Positions 1 to 9,457 of a DNA stretch of 64,000 nucleotides are shown piece after piece. The translations under genes were made by a program, and so were the position numbers. Each line of letters opens with the position of its first letter. Position 1 is the stretch's first letter. Below the pieces are notes generated by a model. That model saw nothing but the letters and a program-made list of their open reading frames with translations, had not been told where the DNA came from and did no database searches. Source of the DNA: Candidatus Stackebrandtia excrementipullorum (GTDB taxonomy: Bacteria; Actinomycetota; Actinomycetes; Mycobacteriales; Micromonosporaceae); NCBI GenBank assembly GCA_019113825.1, contig DXGR01000042.1, positions 1 through 64,000 of the forward strand. Direction: 5' to 3'.

Positions 1-178
1 CCAACTCCTTCCGGCCAGGGAAGCATTATTCGCCACCACGCCGGGACTCACGGCATGCACTCGGCTACAGTCGAACACGACCCTGGGCGGTCACGTTGAT
101 TCACAAAGCTTCGAGGACCCGGAAATGATCATGATTGAGAAACCGGTTACTCGCCGGTAGGCCGCCAGGTCACGAAGG

Positions 179-574
179 GTGCTCCCCGCGCACGCGGGGA
201 TGGTCCTGCACCGGTGACACCAGGTGCCAGGCACCGGACGTGCTCCCCGCGCACGCGGGGATGGTCCTCGATTCCCCGGGGCAAGGTCAAAAGTCAATCG
301 GTGCTCCCCGCGCACGCGGGGATGGTCCCGGGGTGGCGGAGTCCCGCGCGGTCAGCGCGTGGTGCTCCCCGCGCACGCGGGGATGGTCCCTGCGACCCGA
401 CGAAGACGACAATCCCCAGCTCGTGCTCCCCGCGCACGCGGGGATGGTCCTCATGCAACTAACTTTAGTCGCGTTCCCTCGAAGTGCTCCCCGCGCACGC
501 GGGGATGGTCCTTTGATAGAGCAACTGATCCTCGATCGAGAGATCTGTGATCCCCGCGCACGCGGGGATAGTCC
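179..574. CRISPR. CRISPR array, type I-E-like repeat, 7 repeats / 6 spacers
   Basis: Repeat GTGCTCCCCGCGCACGCGGGGATGGTCC (28 nt, internal CCCCGCG..CGCGGGG dyad) at about 179, 240, 301, 362, 423, 484, and a degenerate copy GTGATCCCCGCGCACGCGGGGATAGTCC at about 547; regular 61-nt period (33-nt spacers, last one about 35). No cas genes in the window. Confidence 0.97.
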
Positions 575-685
575 CACAGCTCGGGTCGCCGCAGCCGATC
601 TCCGGGTCCGGTTTCGCGCCGGGAACCCTGCATGTCGGCCGGTTCCGGGCGTCCCGGCATGCCGTCCGCCGGTCCCGGGTGCTGA

Positions 686-3600
686 TCAGTCGTCGTCGAC
701 GGCGCCCGTGTCGGCGAATATTTCGTCGGCTGCGGTGTCGGCTGCGGATGCGCCCGTGAGTCGTGCCAGCACTCGGAGGGTGCGTGCCTCTCCGGGGCGG
801 TGTCCGGTGTCGCGGTGCAGAACCAACGCGGTCTCGGCGCAGTAGCGCGCTGCGTCCATATCGCGCAGTGCTTCGTGGACGGCGGCGAGTTCGGTAAGCG
901 CTTTTCCTTCTTGCACCCGGTATCCGCGACGGTTTGCGTGCTCGCGTGCCTGTTCGGCCGGTGCGAGCGCTTCGGCTGCTCGGCCGGTGCGGCGTAGTGC
1001 CCGGGCCTGAACCAACCACGCGTCGATGAGCACCGGCACCGCATCGTCGTCCTGCGCCGCCTGTACGGCGGCAGCCGCGCGTTCACAGGCGAGCGCCGGG
1101 TCCCCGCCTGCCGCGATCGCCAGGGTCGTCAACACGTGAGACCGCATGGACGTGAGTTCCAGTGTGGTCATCAGTGTTGCGGCTTGTTGTGCTGCTTGTT
1201 CGGCGGCCTCCCAGTCTCCTGTTTCGGCGAAGATCCGCGCCAGTTCGTCGCTGTGGTGGCATTGTCGGCGCAGCGACCGCAGCTCTTCGGCGAGTTCGGT
1301 GGCCTCCTCCGCGCATCGTCGTGCTTCGGCGAGTCGTCCGAGGTCGCGGTAGGGTTCGGCGAGGTTGCCGAGGACGATGCCGAGGTTGGCGCTGTCGTCT
1401 TGCCGGTTGAGTTGCACGGCTTTTTCGAAGGTGGCGACGGATTCGTGTAGTCGTCCCAGTTCTCGTGACGTGATACCGAGGATGTTGAGGACGGCGCGTG
1501 GTGGTTCGACGGTCTCGGCCACGGCTCGTTTGCAGGCTTCGGCCGCCTCGACGAGGTTTCCGACACGGTAGTGAGCTGAAGCGATGCCGGCTCGGATCGC
1601 GGCCTGCCACGGTGGTGCGTCGGCGTCTAGGGCGGCGTCCAGTGCCGTCTTGTAGTGGGCGACGGCGGTGGTGTCGTCGCCTTTTTCGGTGTGGTACCAG
1701 CCGAGGCCACGTCCCATGGCGGCTTGGGCGAGCCGGTCGGCGTTGGTGTTGGCCTGGTCGAGTCCGAGTGTCGCGCTGTCGCGCCAGGTGTCGAATTCGG
1801 ACCGGGTGGCGAGGTGTCCGCGCCAGGAATCGGCCAGTGTGATGACGACATCGGACATGTCGAGGTCCGCGAGGGCTCGCATGAGTGGCACGAGGACGTC
1901 TTTTTCGTTCTCCAGCCAGTGGACGGCCTGGTCGCGGCTGTCGAAGGTTTCGGCTCGTGCCGCGGGTTCGGCGGGCAGAAGTAGGTGGTCGGCGCGCAGC
2001 ATGGCGGCGGCGTTGCGGGAGGAGGCGGCGTGCCAGTGTCCGAGGCGCCGCAGGGCTTCATCGCGGGCTTGGGGGCCGTCTTCACGGCGCGACAGTGTGG
2101 CCGCGTATTCACGCAGTAGATCGTGCAGGCGGTAGCGTCCCGGCCCGGCGGACTCGACGAGGTTGGCGGACAGCATCGTTCGCAGGCTCATGTTCGCGGT
2201 GGCGAGGTCGGTGTCGGCGAGTGCTGCCACCGCCGCTGCGGTGAACGACCCCGACGGTGGTGTCCCGAGGTTTCGGAAAACCTGTCGTGCGCTCCCGGGC
2301 ATCCGGTGGTAGGAGATGTCGAAGGCCGGTTCGACCGCTGCGGACGGGTCGCCGGCGATCGACAGAGTGGTGAACCGGGCGTGGCAGAGTTCGTCGATGT
2401 ACTCGGCGACGGTGCGTCGAGGGTCGTCGACGAGGTCGGCGGCGGCGATTCGCAGCGCCAGCGGCAATCGGCCGCACAATGCGACGAGCCGGTCGATGTC
2501 GCCTGGGTTGGGTCCCACCATGTGTCGGACGAGGGTCACGGCGTCGTCGTGTGTGAGCACGTCGAGGCGGATGCGTTGGGCGCCTTCGGATGCGACGAGG
2601 CCCGATAGTGCGTCTCGGCTTGTGACGAGTGTGAAGCATCGGTCGCCGGACGGGAGTAGGGCGCGCACCTGGTCGGCGTCGGCGGCGTTGTCGAGGACGA
2701 CCAGCATGCGTTTGTTGTCCGTCTTGGAGCGGTACAACGCGACACGTTCGTCGATGCCGTCGGGTATGCGGGCCACGGGGACACCAAGCCCTTTAAGGAA
2801 TGAGGCCAGCACGTCTTCGGCGGCGCGCGGCGACCGCGTGTCGAAACCTTTGAGGTCGACGTGGAGTTGTCCGTCGGGGAACCGTTGTGCCACCTGGTGG
2901 CCCCATCTGGCGGCGACGGCTGTTTTTCCGACTCCGGCCATACCGACGACGAGTGCCATCGATGTGGAGCCCCTGTCGAGTATCCCGGTCAATTGATCGA
3001 TCACTGTGGATCGGCCGATGAAACGGCCGGCCACCGGCGGCAACTGTCGGGGAGCGTCGCGGTGGGACGGTGCGGGCCGGGACGACGAGCCCAGCTCCAG
3101 CGATGGGTCGTTTCTTCTGATGCGCTCGTGCAACTTCCGCAGTGAGGGGCCCGGTTCGGTCCCGGTCTCGTGTCGCCGCCGTGCGCTGAAGCGGCGGTAC
3201 AGGTCGACGGCGTCGTTCGGTTTGTTGCTGCGGTGAAGCGCGAGCATGAGGGACCCGGTCAGGGACGACGACAGTGGATGTGTGTCGACGACGTCGGTGA
3301 GGGCAGCCAGGACCTGTCGGTGACGCCCCAGGGCGAGTTCGGAGACGAAACGGTTTTCGACCATGGCCAGTCGTTCGTCGTGCAGTTCTCGACGGGTGTG
3401 GTCGGCCCAGTCGCCGGTCAGGTTCGCGAGGGGCTCGCCTTGGACCACGGCCTCTGCTTCCGTCCACAAGGTTACGGCCCGTTCGTGTGAACCGGCGGCG
3501 GCCAGGGTGGTGGCGCGGGATGCGAGGTCTCGTGCGGCGTACAGGTCGATGCGTGCCGGGGGCGTTTCCAGGCGGTAACCGTCGTCGTCGCCGCGGGCGA

Positions 3601-3859
3601 TGGTGGCGCCGGGGTGTTGGGCGAGTGTCTTGCGTAGGCGGGCGATATAGGCGTAGAGCGCGCTGGTGGCCGCTTGTGGCGAGGTGTCGCCCCACACGCG
3701 GTCGATGATGGACTGTCGATCGACGGGGCGTCCCACGGACATGGCGAGGACGGCCAGCACCGCCGACTGTTTCGCCGGTCCGGCACGCTTCCAGCCGTCG
3801 CCGTCGGCGACCGCGATCTCCCCGAAGATGCGGATGATCACGCCGAAATCTCGGCCCAC
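686..3859 (-). CDS. AfsR/SARP-like regulator: winged-helix + BTAD + NB-ARC + TPR
   Basis: Long ORF of 1057 aa; N-term IRIFGEIAVADGDGWKRAGPAKQSAVLAVLAMSVGRPV...RVWGD (OmpR-like HTH/BTAD), P-loop VVGMAGVGKTAVAARW, Walker B-like MLVVLDNAADADQVRALLP, C-terminal TPR-like repeats. Start may lie slightly downstream of 3859. Confidence 0.9.
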   Translation of the reverse strand: MGRDFGVIIRIFGEIAVADGDGWKRAGPAKQSAVLAVLAMSVGRPVDRQSIIDRVWGDTSPQAATSALYAYIARLRKTLAQHPGATIARGDDDGYRLETPPARIDLYAARDLASRATTLAAAGSHERAVTLWTEAEAVVQGEPLANLTGDWADHTRRELHDERLAMVENRFVSELALGRHRQVLAALTDVVDTHPLSSSLTGSLMLALHRSNKPNDAVDLYRRFSARRRHETGTEPGPSLRKLHERIRRNDPSLELGSSSRPAPSHRDAPRQLPPVAGRFIGRSTVIDQLTGILDRGSTSMALVVGMAGVGKTAVAARWGHQVAQRFPDGQLHVDLKGFDTRSPRAAEDVLASFLKGLGVPVARIPDGIDERVALYRSKTDNKRMLVVLDNAADADQVRALLPSGDRCFTLVTSRDALSGLVASEGAQRIRLDVLTHDDAVTLVRHMVGPNPGDIDRLVALCGRLPLALRIAAADLVDDPRRTVAEYIDELCHARFTTLSIAGDPSAAVEPAFDISYHRMPGSARQVFRNLGTPPSGSFTAAAVAALADTDLATANMSLRTMLSANLVESAGPGRYRLHDLLREYAATLSRREDGPQARDEALRRLGHWHAASSRNAAAMLRADHLLLPAEPAARAETFDSRDQAVHWLENEKDVLVPLMRALADLDMSDVVITLADSWRGHLATRSEFDTWRDSATLGLDQANTNADRLAQAAMGRGLGWYHTEKGDDTTAVAHYKTALDAALDADAPPWQAAIRAGIASAHYRVGNLVEAAEACKRAVAETVEPPRAVLNILGITSRELGRLHESVATFEKAVQLNRQDDSANLGIVLGNLAEPYRDLGRLAEARRCAEEATELAEELRSLRRQCHHSDELARIFAETGDWEAAEQAAQQAATLMTTLELTSMRSHVLTTLAIAAGGDPALACERAAAAVQAAQDDDAVPVLIDAWLVQARALRRTGRAAEALAPAEQAREHANRRGYRVQEGKALTELAAVHEALRDMDAARYCAETALVLHRDTGHRPGEARTLRVLARLTGASAADTAADEIFADTGAVDDD

Positions 3860-6800
3860 GGTTCGATTACTCCTCCGATGTCGTCGGCGATGGACGTGGC
3901 CAGGCGGCGATGTTCGTCGTCTCCGGTGGCCTGTGCCAACAAATGATGCGACATGGCTTCACCCCACCGGTACCCCGTGGTGCGGTGCAGCGTCAGCGCC
4001 GATCGTGCGCCGGCGGCGGCCCGGTCGTTTTCTCCCAGTTTCAACAGTGCCGCCGCGGCGAGATCCAACGCCTGTGCGTAATGGATTCTGAAGTTGCGTT
4101 CTCGGGTGGTCTGGGCTACCTGCTCGGCCAGCTCGAGCGCCTCCCGGTCCAGGCCCAACCGGAGATGCGACGACGCGATGATGAGGCGCGCGTCGATGCG
4201 GTGCTGAAGGTGATCGGGCCGCTCGTCGGAATCCACAATCGATCGTGCGCGGGCGATCGCCCGTTCCGGATCGGGCTCGGCACGCGCGCACGCCACCACG
4301 GCGGTGAACCGGTACATCGGCGAGTCGGACTCATCGCTCAACGTCATGGCGAGTCGAGCGTACCGCTGCGCACCCTCCACATCGCCCTGCATCAGGCGCA
4401 ACCGTGACTTCTCCGCCATGCACCGGATCCGCTCGATCGGCAACGTGCCCGCCACGACCGTCTCATGCGCTTCGTCGACCGCCTGTTCGGCTTCGGTGAA
4501 TCTGCCCAGGTCGGTCAACACCTCCCCGAGCATCGTCAACGCGGGCACCAGCTTCTGCGGTGCCGCCACCCGCAGGTGATCGACGATACGACGCAACCCC
4601 GCCTCCGCCTCCTCCAATGCGCCCAGCTGCCGGTACCCGATGGCCAACAGTACGGACACGACCGTGTCCTGACGCAACGGAAGGTCGTCGACCGCTCCCA
4701 TAGCGCGCAGGCAGTAGTCGACGGCGGCGGCCGCATCACCGTGATAGTTGGCCGTATCCGCCAGTCCCATGTAGATGTTCACGGTCATGACGGCGTCGCC
4801 TGCGCGTTGTGCGGCGGGCAGGCCCGCCAAAAGATGCTCCTCCCCCACCGTGTAGTCGACGGCCATACGCGCGCGCATCGACAGGAGGTACCGCATTGCC
4901 GCGACCGCAATGGGAACGTCCTGTCGTGTCGCAGCCGCCAGGCCCGCCTGTGCCGTGCGCTCCCACGACACGAAGTCCGACGTCCTCGCCCAGTAGAGCC
5001 GCAACGCATCCGGCAGCAACCAGGCCTCGGGTGCATCGGCATCGGCGGCGGCGACCGTCACCGCCACGAGGTTGATCTCCTCGGCGGTGAACCACGACAT
5101 AGCGTCCACACCGTCATCGAATCGCGGCACCGGGACGTCGGCAACGTCGGTCGGCAACATCATGGCGCCCGGGCTCACCGCTTCGGCGGCGGCCCGCGCC
5201 GTCCGGTTGTACCAGGCGAACAGGCGCGCCCGAAACGTCGCGGTCTCCTCGTCGGTGCCCAGCTGCCGCGCGTACTCCTTCAACAGGTCGTGCATCACCC
5301 ACGCGCCGGTGTCGGTGCGCCGAGCCAGGTGCGCGGTTTCCACCGTGTCGGCGGGTTCGGTGACCGTGTCCTTGTCGAGGCCAGTCATCGCCATGACCGC
5401 TTCCGGTGGCACCGACTGGCCCGGTGTGACCGCCAAAGCCCGGAAGACGAGGCGGGCCGGCTCGCCCAGAGCGCGGTACGAGCGGTCGAATGCCGGCAGA
5501 ACCGCGGCCTCCGCGTCACCGGGAACCGCCAGGGTCGTGAACCTGTCACCGGCCGCCAGTTCATCCACATAGTCGGCAACGGTGATACCGGGCCACTCCG
5601 ACAGGTTCGCCGCCGCGATGCGCAGCGCCAACGGCAACGCGCCACACAATTCGATGAGACGCCGCGTCGCCTCCCCGTCGTGGTCGAGAAGGGTCGGAGA
5701 CAACGATTCGCTCAGCAACTCCACGGACTCGTTGTGAGACAACACGTCCAGCGACACGACCTGCTCCGCGTCGAATCCCGGTAGACGCTTGCGGCTCGTC
5801 GCGATCACCTGCGCGCCCTCGCCGGGCAACAGGGGCGTCAACTGGTCGACGTCGGCAACGTTGTCCAACACCACGAGAAGCCGTTTACCGGTGGTGAGAC
5901 GCCGATACAGGGCGACGCGCTCCGTCAGGTCGGCCGGGACATCCCCGCCGGGAACACCGAGCGCCCGCAGGAAACCCGACAAGACCTCACCGACGTCGCG
6001 CGGCGCCTCGTCACTGGACCCCAACAGGTCGACGAACAATTGACCGTCGTCATGCCGATCGGCCACCGACCGCGCCCACCGCAACGACAGGAGGGTCTTA
6101 CCGACGCCGGCCATGCCCGTCACGAGCACGACACGGTGCCCGTTGTCCACGGCCCGGTCGATCCGCTCCGACGCGTCCACTCGCCCCACAAACCCGCCCG
6201 GAGCTCGCGGCAACTGCCTGGGTACGAGATCCTCCGCCGAGACGGGGACACCCGCCCCGGGTCCCGTCACCGTCGGAGTCCTCGGTTCCAGTCCCGGGTC
6301 CTCCGACCGGATGCGACTCACCATGTCTCGCAACGCCTGCCGGGGCTCTATTCCCAGTTCGTCACCGAGCCGGTCACTCGTCGTCGTGTACAACGTGAGC
6401 GCCTCGGACTTCCGTCCGGACAGGTACAACGCGTGCATCAATTGCGCGACAAGGTTCTCCATCAGCGGGTCCACCGCCACGGCCGCGGCGATCTCGTCCA
6501 ATGTCTCACGGTGACGGCCGCGCGCCAACTCGACGGCGAACAACTCCTCCAGAGCGTTCCCGCGTTCCTGACGCAACCGCGCGCGCACCGTGTCCGCCCA
6601 GGAGCCCGATATGTTCCCCAACGGACGGTCACCGTACAGATTCACCACGCGACGCCACAGCTGCGCCGCCTCACCCAGGTCGACGTCCTCAGCCGCCGAA
6701 CGTGCCCGCGCCGACAGATTGCGAGCACACCACAGGTCCACCTGATCGGCGGGCGCACCCAGCCGATAGCCGTTACCGTCGCCGCGATCAATCCTGATGT

Positions 6801-7050
6801 CGCCCAACGGTTCCAAGGTTTTACGAAGCCGAGCGACATTCGCGTACAGACTCGCGCGGGCCGCCTGCGACGCGTCCCGGTTCCATACCCGCTCGATCAA
6901 CGTCTCCACCGGCACCGAGCGGTTGACGTTCATGGCCAAGACCGCCAACACGGCCGATTGTTTAGCCGGGCCCGCGCCGTACACTCGATCGCCGTCGACG
7001 ATCATGACGTCGCCCAGTATGCGGATGCGGATGCCGGGGTTGTGCGTCAT
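3838..7050 (-). CDS. AfsR/SARP-like regulator, paralogue of the downstream neighbour
   Basis: 1070-aa ORF; IRILGDVMIVDGDRVYGAGPAKQSAVLAVLAMNVNRSV...RVWN, VTGMAGVGKTLLSLRWARSV, LLVVLDNVADVDQLTPLLP; same architecture as the 686-3859 ORF, with overlapping ends. Confidence 0.9.
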   Translation of the reverse strand: MTHNPGIRIRILGDVMIVDGDRVYGAGPAKQSAVLAVLAMNVNRSVPVETLIERVWNRDASQAARASLYANVARLRKTLEPLGDIRIDRGDGNGYRLGAPADQVDLWCARNLSARARSAAEDVDLGEAAQLWRRVVNLYGDRPLGNISGSWADTVRARLRQERGNALEELFAVELARGRHRETLDEIAAAVAVDPLMENLVAQLMHALYLSGRKSEALTLYTTTSDRLGDELGIEPRQALRDMVSRIRSEDPGLEPRTPTVTGPGAGVPVSAEDLVPRQLPRAPGGFVGRVDASERIDRAVDNGHRVVLVTGMAGVGKTLLSLRWARSVADRHDDGQLFVDLLGSSDEAPRDVGEVLSGFLRALGVPGGDVPADLTERVALYRRLTTGKRLLVVLDNVADVDQLTPLLPGEGAQVIATSRKRLPGFDAEQVVSLDVLSHNESVELLSESLSPTLLDHDGEATRRLIELCGALPLALRIAAANLSEWPGITVADYVDELAAGDRFTTLAVPGDAEAAVLPAFDRSYRALGEPARLVFRALAVTPGQSVPPEAVMAMTGLDKDTVTEPADTVETAHLARRTDTGAWVMHDLLKEYARQLGTDEETATFRARLFAWYNRTARAAAEAVSPGAMMLPTDVADVPVPRFDDGVDAMSWFTAEEINLVAVTVAAADADAPEAWLLPDALRLYWARTSDFVSWERTAQAGLAAATRQDVPIAVAAMRYLLSMRARMAVDYTVGEEHLLAGLPAAQRAGDAVMTVNIYMGLADTANYHGDAAAAVDYCLRAMGAVDDLPLRQDTVVSVLLAIGYRQLGALEEAEAGLRRIVDHLRVAAPQKLVPALTMLGEVLTDLGRFTEAEQAVDEAHETVVAGTLPIERIRCMAEKSRLRLMQGDVEGAQRYARLAMTLSDESDSPMYRFTAVVACARAEPDPERAIARARSIVDSDERPDHLQHRIDARLIIASSHLRLGLDREALELAEQVAQTTRERNFRIHYAQALDLAAAALLKLGENDRAAAGARSALTLHRTTGYRWGEAMSHHLLAQATGDDEHRRLATSIADDIGGVIEPWAEISA

Positions 7051-7296
7051 CGCACCACAATACGGCCATACCGCGGGCGATCCAATGCCTTGCCCGGCGA
7101 GGTGGGCGCTTCGTCACCGTTCACGAGCCCGACATTCGCCGCGTCCAATCGACAACACGGCCCACCGTCTCCTTGACGGCCGGTACCCGAGCCACCAGGC
7201 CACACGCCGCCACACGAAACCCGCCATACCCTTCCGGAGCCGCACCGACCGGGTACAAATGACGCAACCACAATCATCGGCGGCGAAGGAGCAGCA

Positions 7297-7815
7297 ATGA
7301 CGGAGAACACCTCCCGGGAAAACAGTCCGAGCGAAGAGAAGAGCGACTCGACCACGACCTCCACCGACGCCGAACGTGTCTCGGAGGACAACACCACCGA
7401 CGCCAAAGCCACCACGCCGGACGCCTCGGCCGCCACCGACAACACCGACGCCGCAGGCACATCGACGAAACCGGCGGAAAAGGCGGCAGACGACTCGACA
7501 AGCGAACCGGCGGAGGAAGCCGCCGCCACGACCGACGAAACCTCTCACGACGACAAGGCCGCAACACCGGCCGAACCCGTGACCACCGGCACCTCCGCGG
7601 CGGGCGAGGAGACCGGGCCGGGCGCCGAGAACAACAAAGAGGAATCGACGGACTCCGACGAAGAGGAAGACGAAGAAGACGAAGAGTCCGAAGAGTCGTC
7701 GAGCAGCTCCTCGTCCAGTTCCAGTAGCTCCGACGACGAGGACTCTGAGGACGACGAAGACGACGAACCGCACGGCGACGAGCGTCACGCCGACGGAGAA
7801 ACCACCGAACAGTGA
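7297..7815 (+). CDS. Acidic low-complexity protein with poly-Ser/Asp/Glu tail
   Basis: 172-aa ORF ending ...EESSSSSSSSSSSSDDEDSEDDEDDEPHGDERHADGETTEQ; stop overlaps the next ORF start (GTGA). Confidence 0.65.
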   Translation: MTENTSRENSPSEEKSDSTTTSTDAERVSEDNTTDAKATTPDASAATDNTDAAGTSTKPAEKAADDSTSEPAEEAAATTDETSHDDKAATPAEPVTTGTSAAGEETGPGAENNKEESTDSDEEEDEEDEESEESSSSSSSSSSSSDDEDSEDDEDDEPHGDERHADGETTEQ

Positions 7816-8669
7816 CCCGGACACGACGTCCCGGCCATGTCGTCGGCGCCGGCTCGGTGCTCGGTGACGTCATCGGGGGATTCGGCATCACCGCGCAGAT
7901 ACGTGTGCGGGGCTGTCGAGCGGTCTACCGGGCCGAAGCCGATGGCCGGGTCGTCGTGCTGAAGACACTGTGCCGTGATGCGGCCGCCAAGGCACACCGA
8001 CGGTTCGACAACGAAGCGGCCGCTTTGCGCCTGCTGCACAACGTCGATCGTGTACCCGACCTGGTAGCCACCGGAACGACGGGTGTGCAGCGGTACATGG
8101 CCGCAGAATGGTGCGACGGCGTGACCCTGCGCGCCCTGTCGTCCACAGTGTCTCGAGGTGTCGCCGTCCTCGAGGCGCCCGCCATCGACTTCGCCGACCT
8201 GGCGACGGCAACGGCCGACGCGGTGCGCCTCGTCCACGACGCCGGTGTGGTCCATGCAGACCTGAGCCGTCTCAACCTGCTCACCGACGGAAAAACAGTC
8301 GTTCCGGTCGATTTCGAAAGCTCTCTGCATCCGGAGTCACCCAACCGAATCGCTCGCCGGATCACCTGGGCGTATGCCGCCCCCGAACTCACCGACGGAC
8401 CACCGGACGTCCTCAGCGACCAGTACTCCACAGCAGCAGTCCTATACCGACAACTGACCGGCCGGCACTGCCGCTCCCCCCGAGGAGATGCACCGGCCGA
8501 CTCGGCGGAAGCACTGCACAAACCAGCACGCCCCCTGCCCGACCGGGTATCCCGCCGTCACCCCGGCCTCGGAGACGTTCTTGCACAGGCGTTGTCGATC
8601 GACCCACGCGACCGTTTCGACACGATGCACTCGTTCACGAACGCCCTCGAGAAGACGCTCGCCCCCTGA
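7812..8669 (+). CDS. Protein kinase-like phosphotransferase (atypical motifs)
   Basis: 285 aa; VVVLKTL (putative Lys), HADLSRLNLL in place of HRDxxxxN, VPVDFESS in place of DFG, AAPELTDGPPDVLSDQYSTAAVLYRQLTG (APE-like and alphaF region). Confidence 0.75.
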   Translation: MTRTRRPGHVVGAGSVLGDVIGGFGITAQIRVRGCRAVYRAEADGRVVVLKTLCRDAAAKAHRRFDNEAAALRLLHNVDRVPDLVATGTTGVQRYMAAEWCDGVTLRALSSTVSRGVAVLEAPAIDFADLATATADAVRLVHDAGVVHADLSRLNLLTDGKTVVPVDFESSLHPESPNRIARRITWAYAAPELTDGPPDVLSDQYSTAAVLYRQLTGRHCRSPRGDAPADSAEALHKPARPLPDRVSRRHPGLGDVLAQALSIDPRDRFDTMHSFTNALEKTLAP

Positions 8670-8785
8670 AAGTTCCCAACAAATCAAGTACCGGTGACAA
8701 AAACGGGCCCGGGCCGCTCCGATGACGGTGCTGTAAAGGCCGGCGCAGATCGAACAAGCTCCGTGCCCAAAAAACAACCGCGGCC

Positions 8786-9330
8786 TCACATCACAGCCGC
8801 CGGCTGCCGCGCTTTCAAACCCTGTAAACATCTTGGGCCCTCACCGGCTGTTGCTACCGCGAAGCCACAGAACATTCGTCCTGTTTGGATGAAGGCGGTG
8901 ATGGCACGGGTGACGGTGGTGGCGCGCTGGGGGCGGCAGCGGAGTTCGCGCAGGATGCGCCAGGTTTTCAGTGGCGCGAAGACGCGTTCGCCACGGGCGC
9001 GAAGCCGGGCATAGGTCCTCGTGGGTTCGAAGCGGTGTTCACCGCATCCGGCGTAGCCCTTGTCGACCAACGCGGCCATCCCGGCCTGGCGCAGACCTGC
9101 AGGGATCCGCCAGATTCGTGCAGCAGCGGTGTCGCGGACCGACCCCGACAACGCACCCGATGTCCACAACAGATACCCGTCCGGGTCGATGATGGCCTGC
9201 ACGTTCATGCGGTGACAGCGACGCCTGCCCGGATAACGAGATCGATCGGCTCACAGAAGGCCAAGCTCCCATCGACGATCACGAACGCGTCGGCGTCGAC
9301 ATACCCGTTCGTCTGTTGAGGTTGGAGAAA
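8786..9330 (-). pseudogene. IS5-like DDE transposase remnant, frameshifted and N-terminally truncated
   Basis: ORF 8786-9208 encodes MNVQAIIDPDGYLLWTSGALSGSVRDTAAARIW...LVDKGYAG...FAPLKTWRILRELRC; upstream minus-strand sequence in another frame encodes DADAFVIVDGSLAFCEPI, then SRYPGRRRCHRMNVQ in the MNVQ frame, implying a frameshift. Confidence 0.75.
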
Positions 9331-9457
9331 ACGACGAACCGTCATCAGGTACAAAGCGGCCGGCCGTGGGGTCGTATTCACGCGTCCCGAGATGAGTCAG
9401 ACCGGTGGTCCCGCAACGGACAAAGGTTCGGCGACGGGCACGACCGCTTCCGTCGGG

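Noticed and set aside
135-845. Overlapping ORFs across the CRISPR array (peptides with repeated PRARGDGP / CSPRTRGWS / LPAHAGM)
   Set aside because: Translations of the CRISPR repeat in all frames; artefacts, not proteins.
8786-9330. Complete insertion sequence
   Set aside because: Only a frameshifted C-terminal transposase part is visible; no terminal inverted repeats or target duplication recognised, so called as a pseudogene only.
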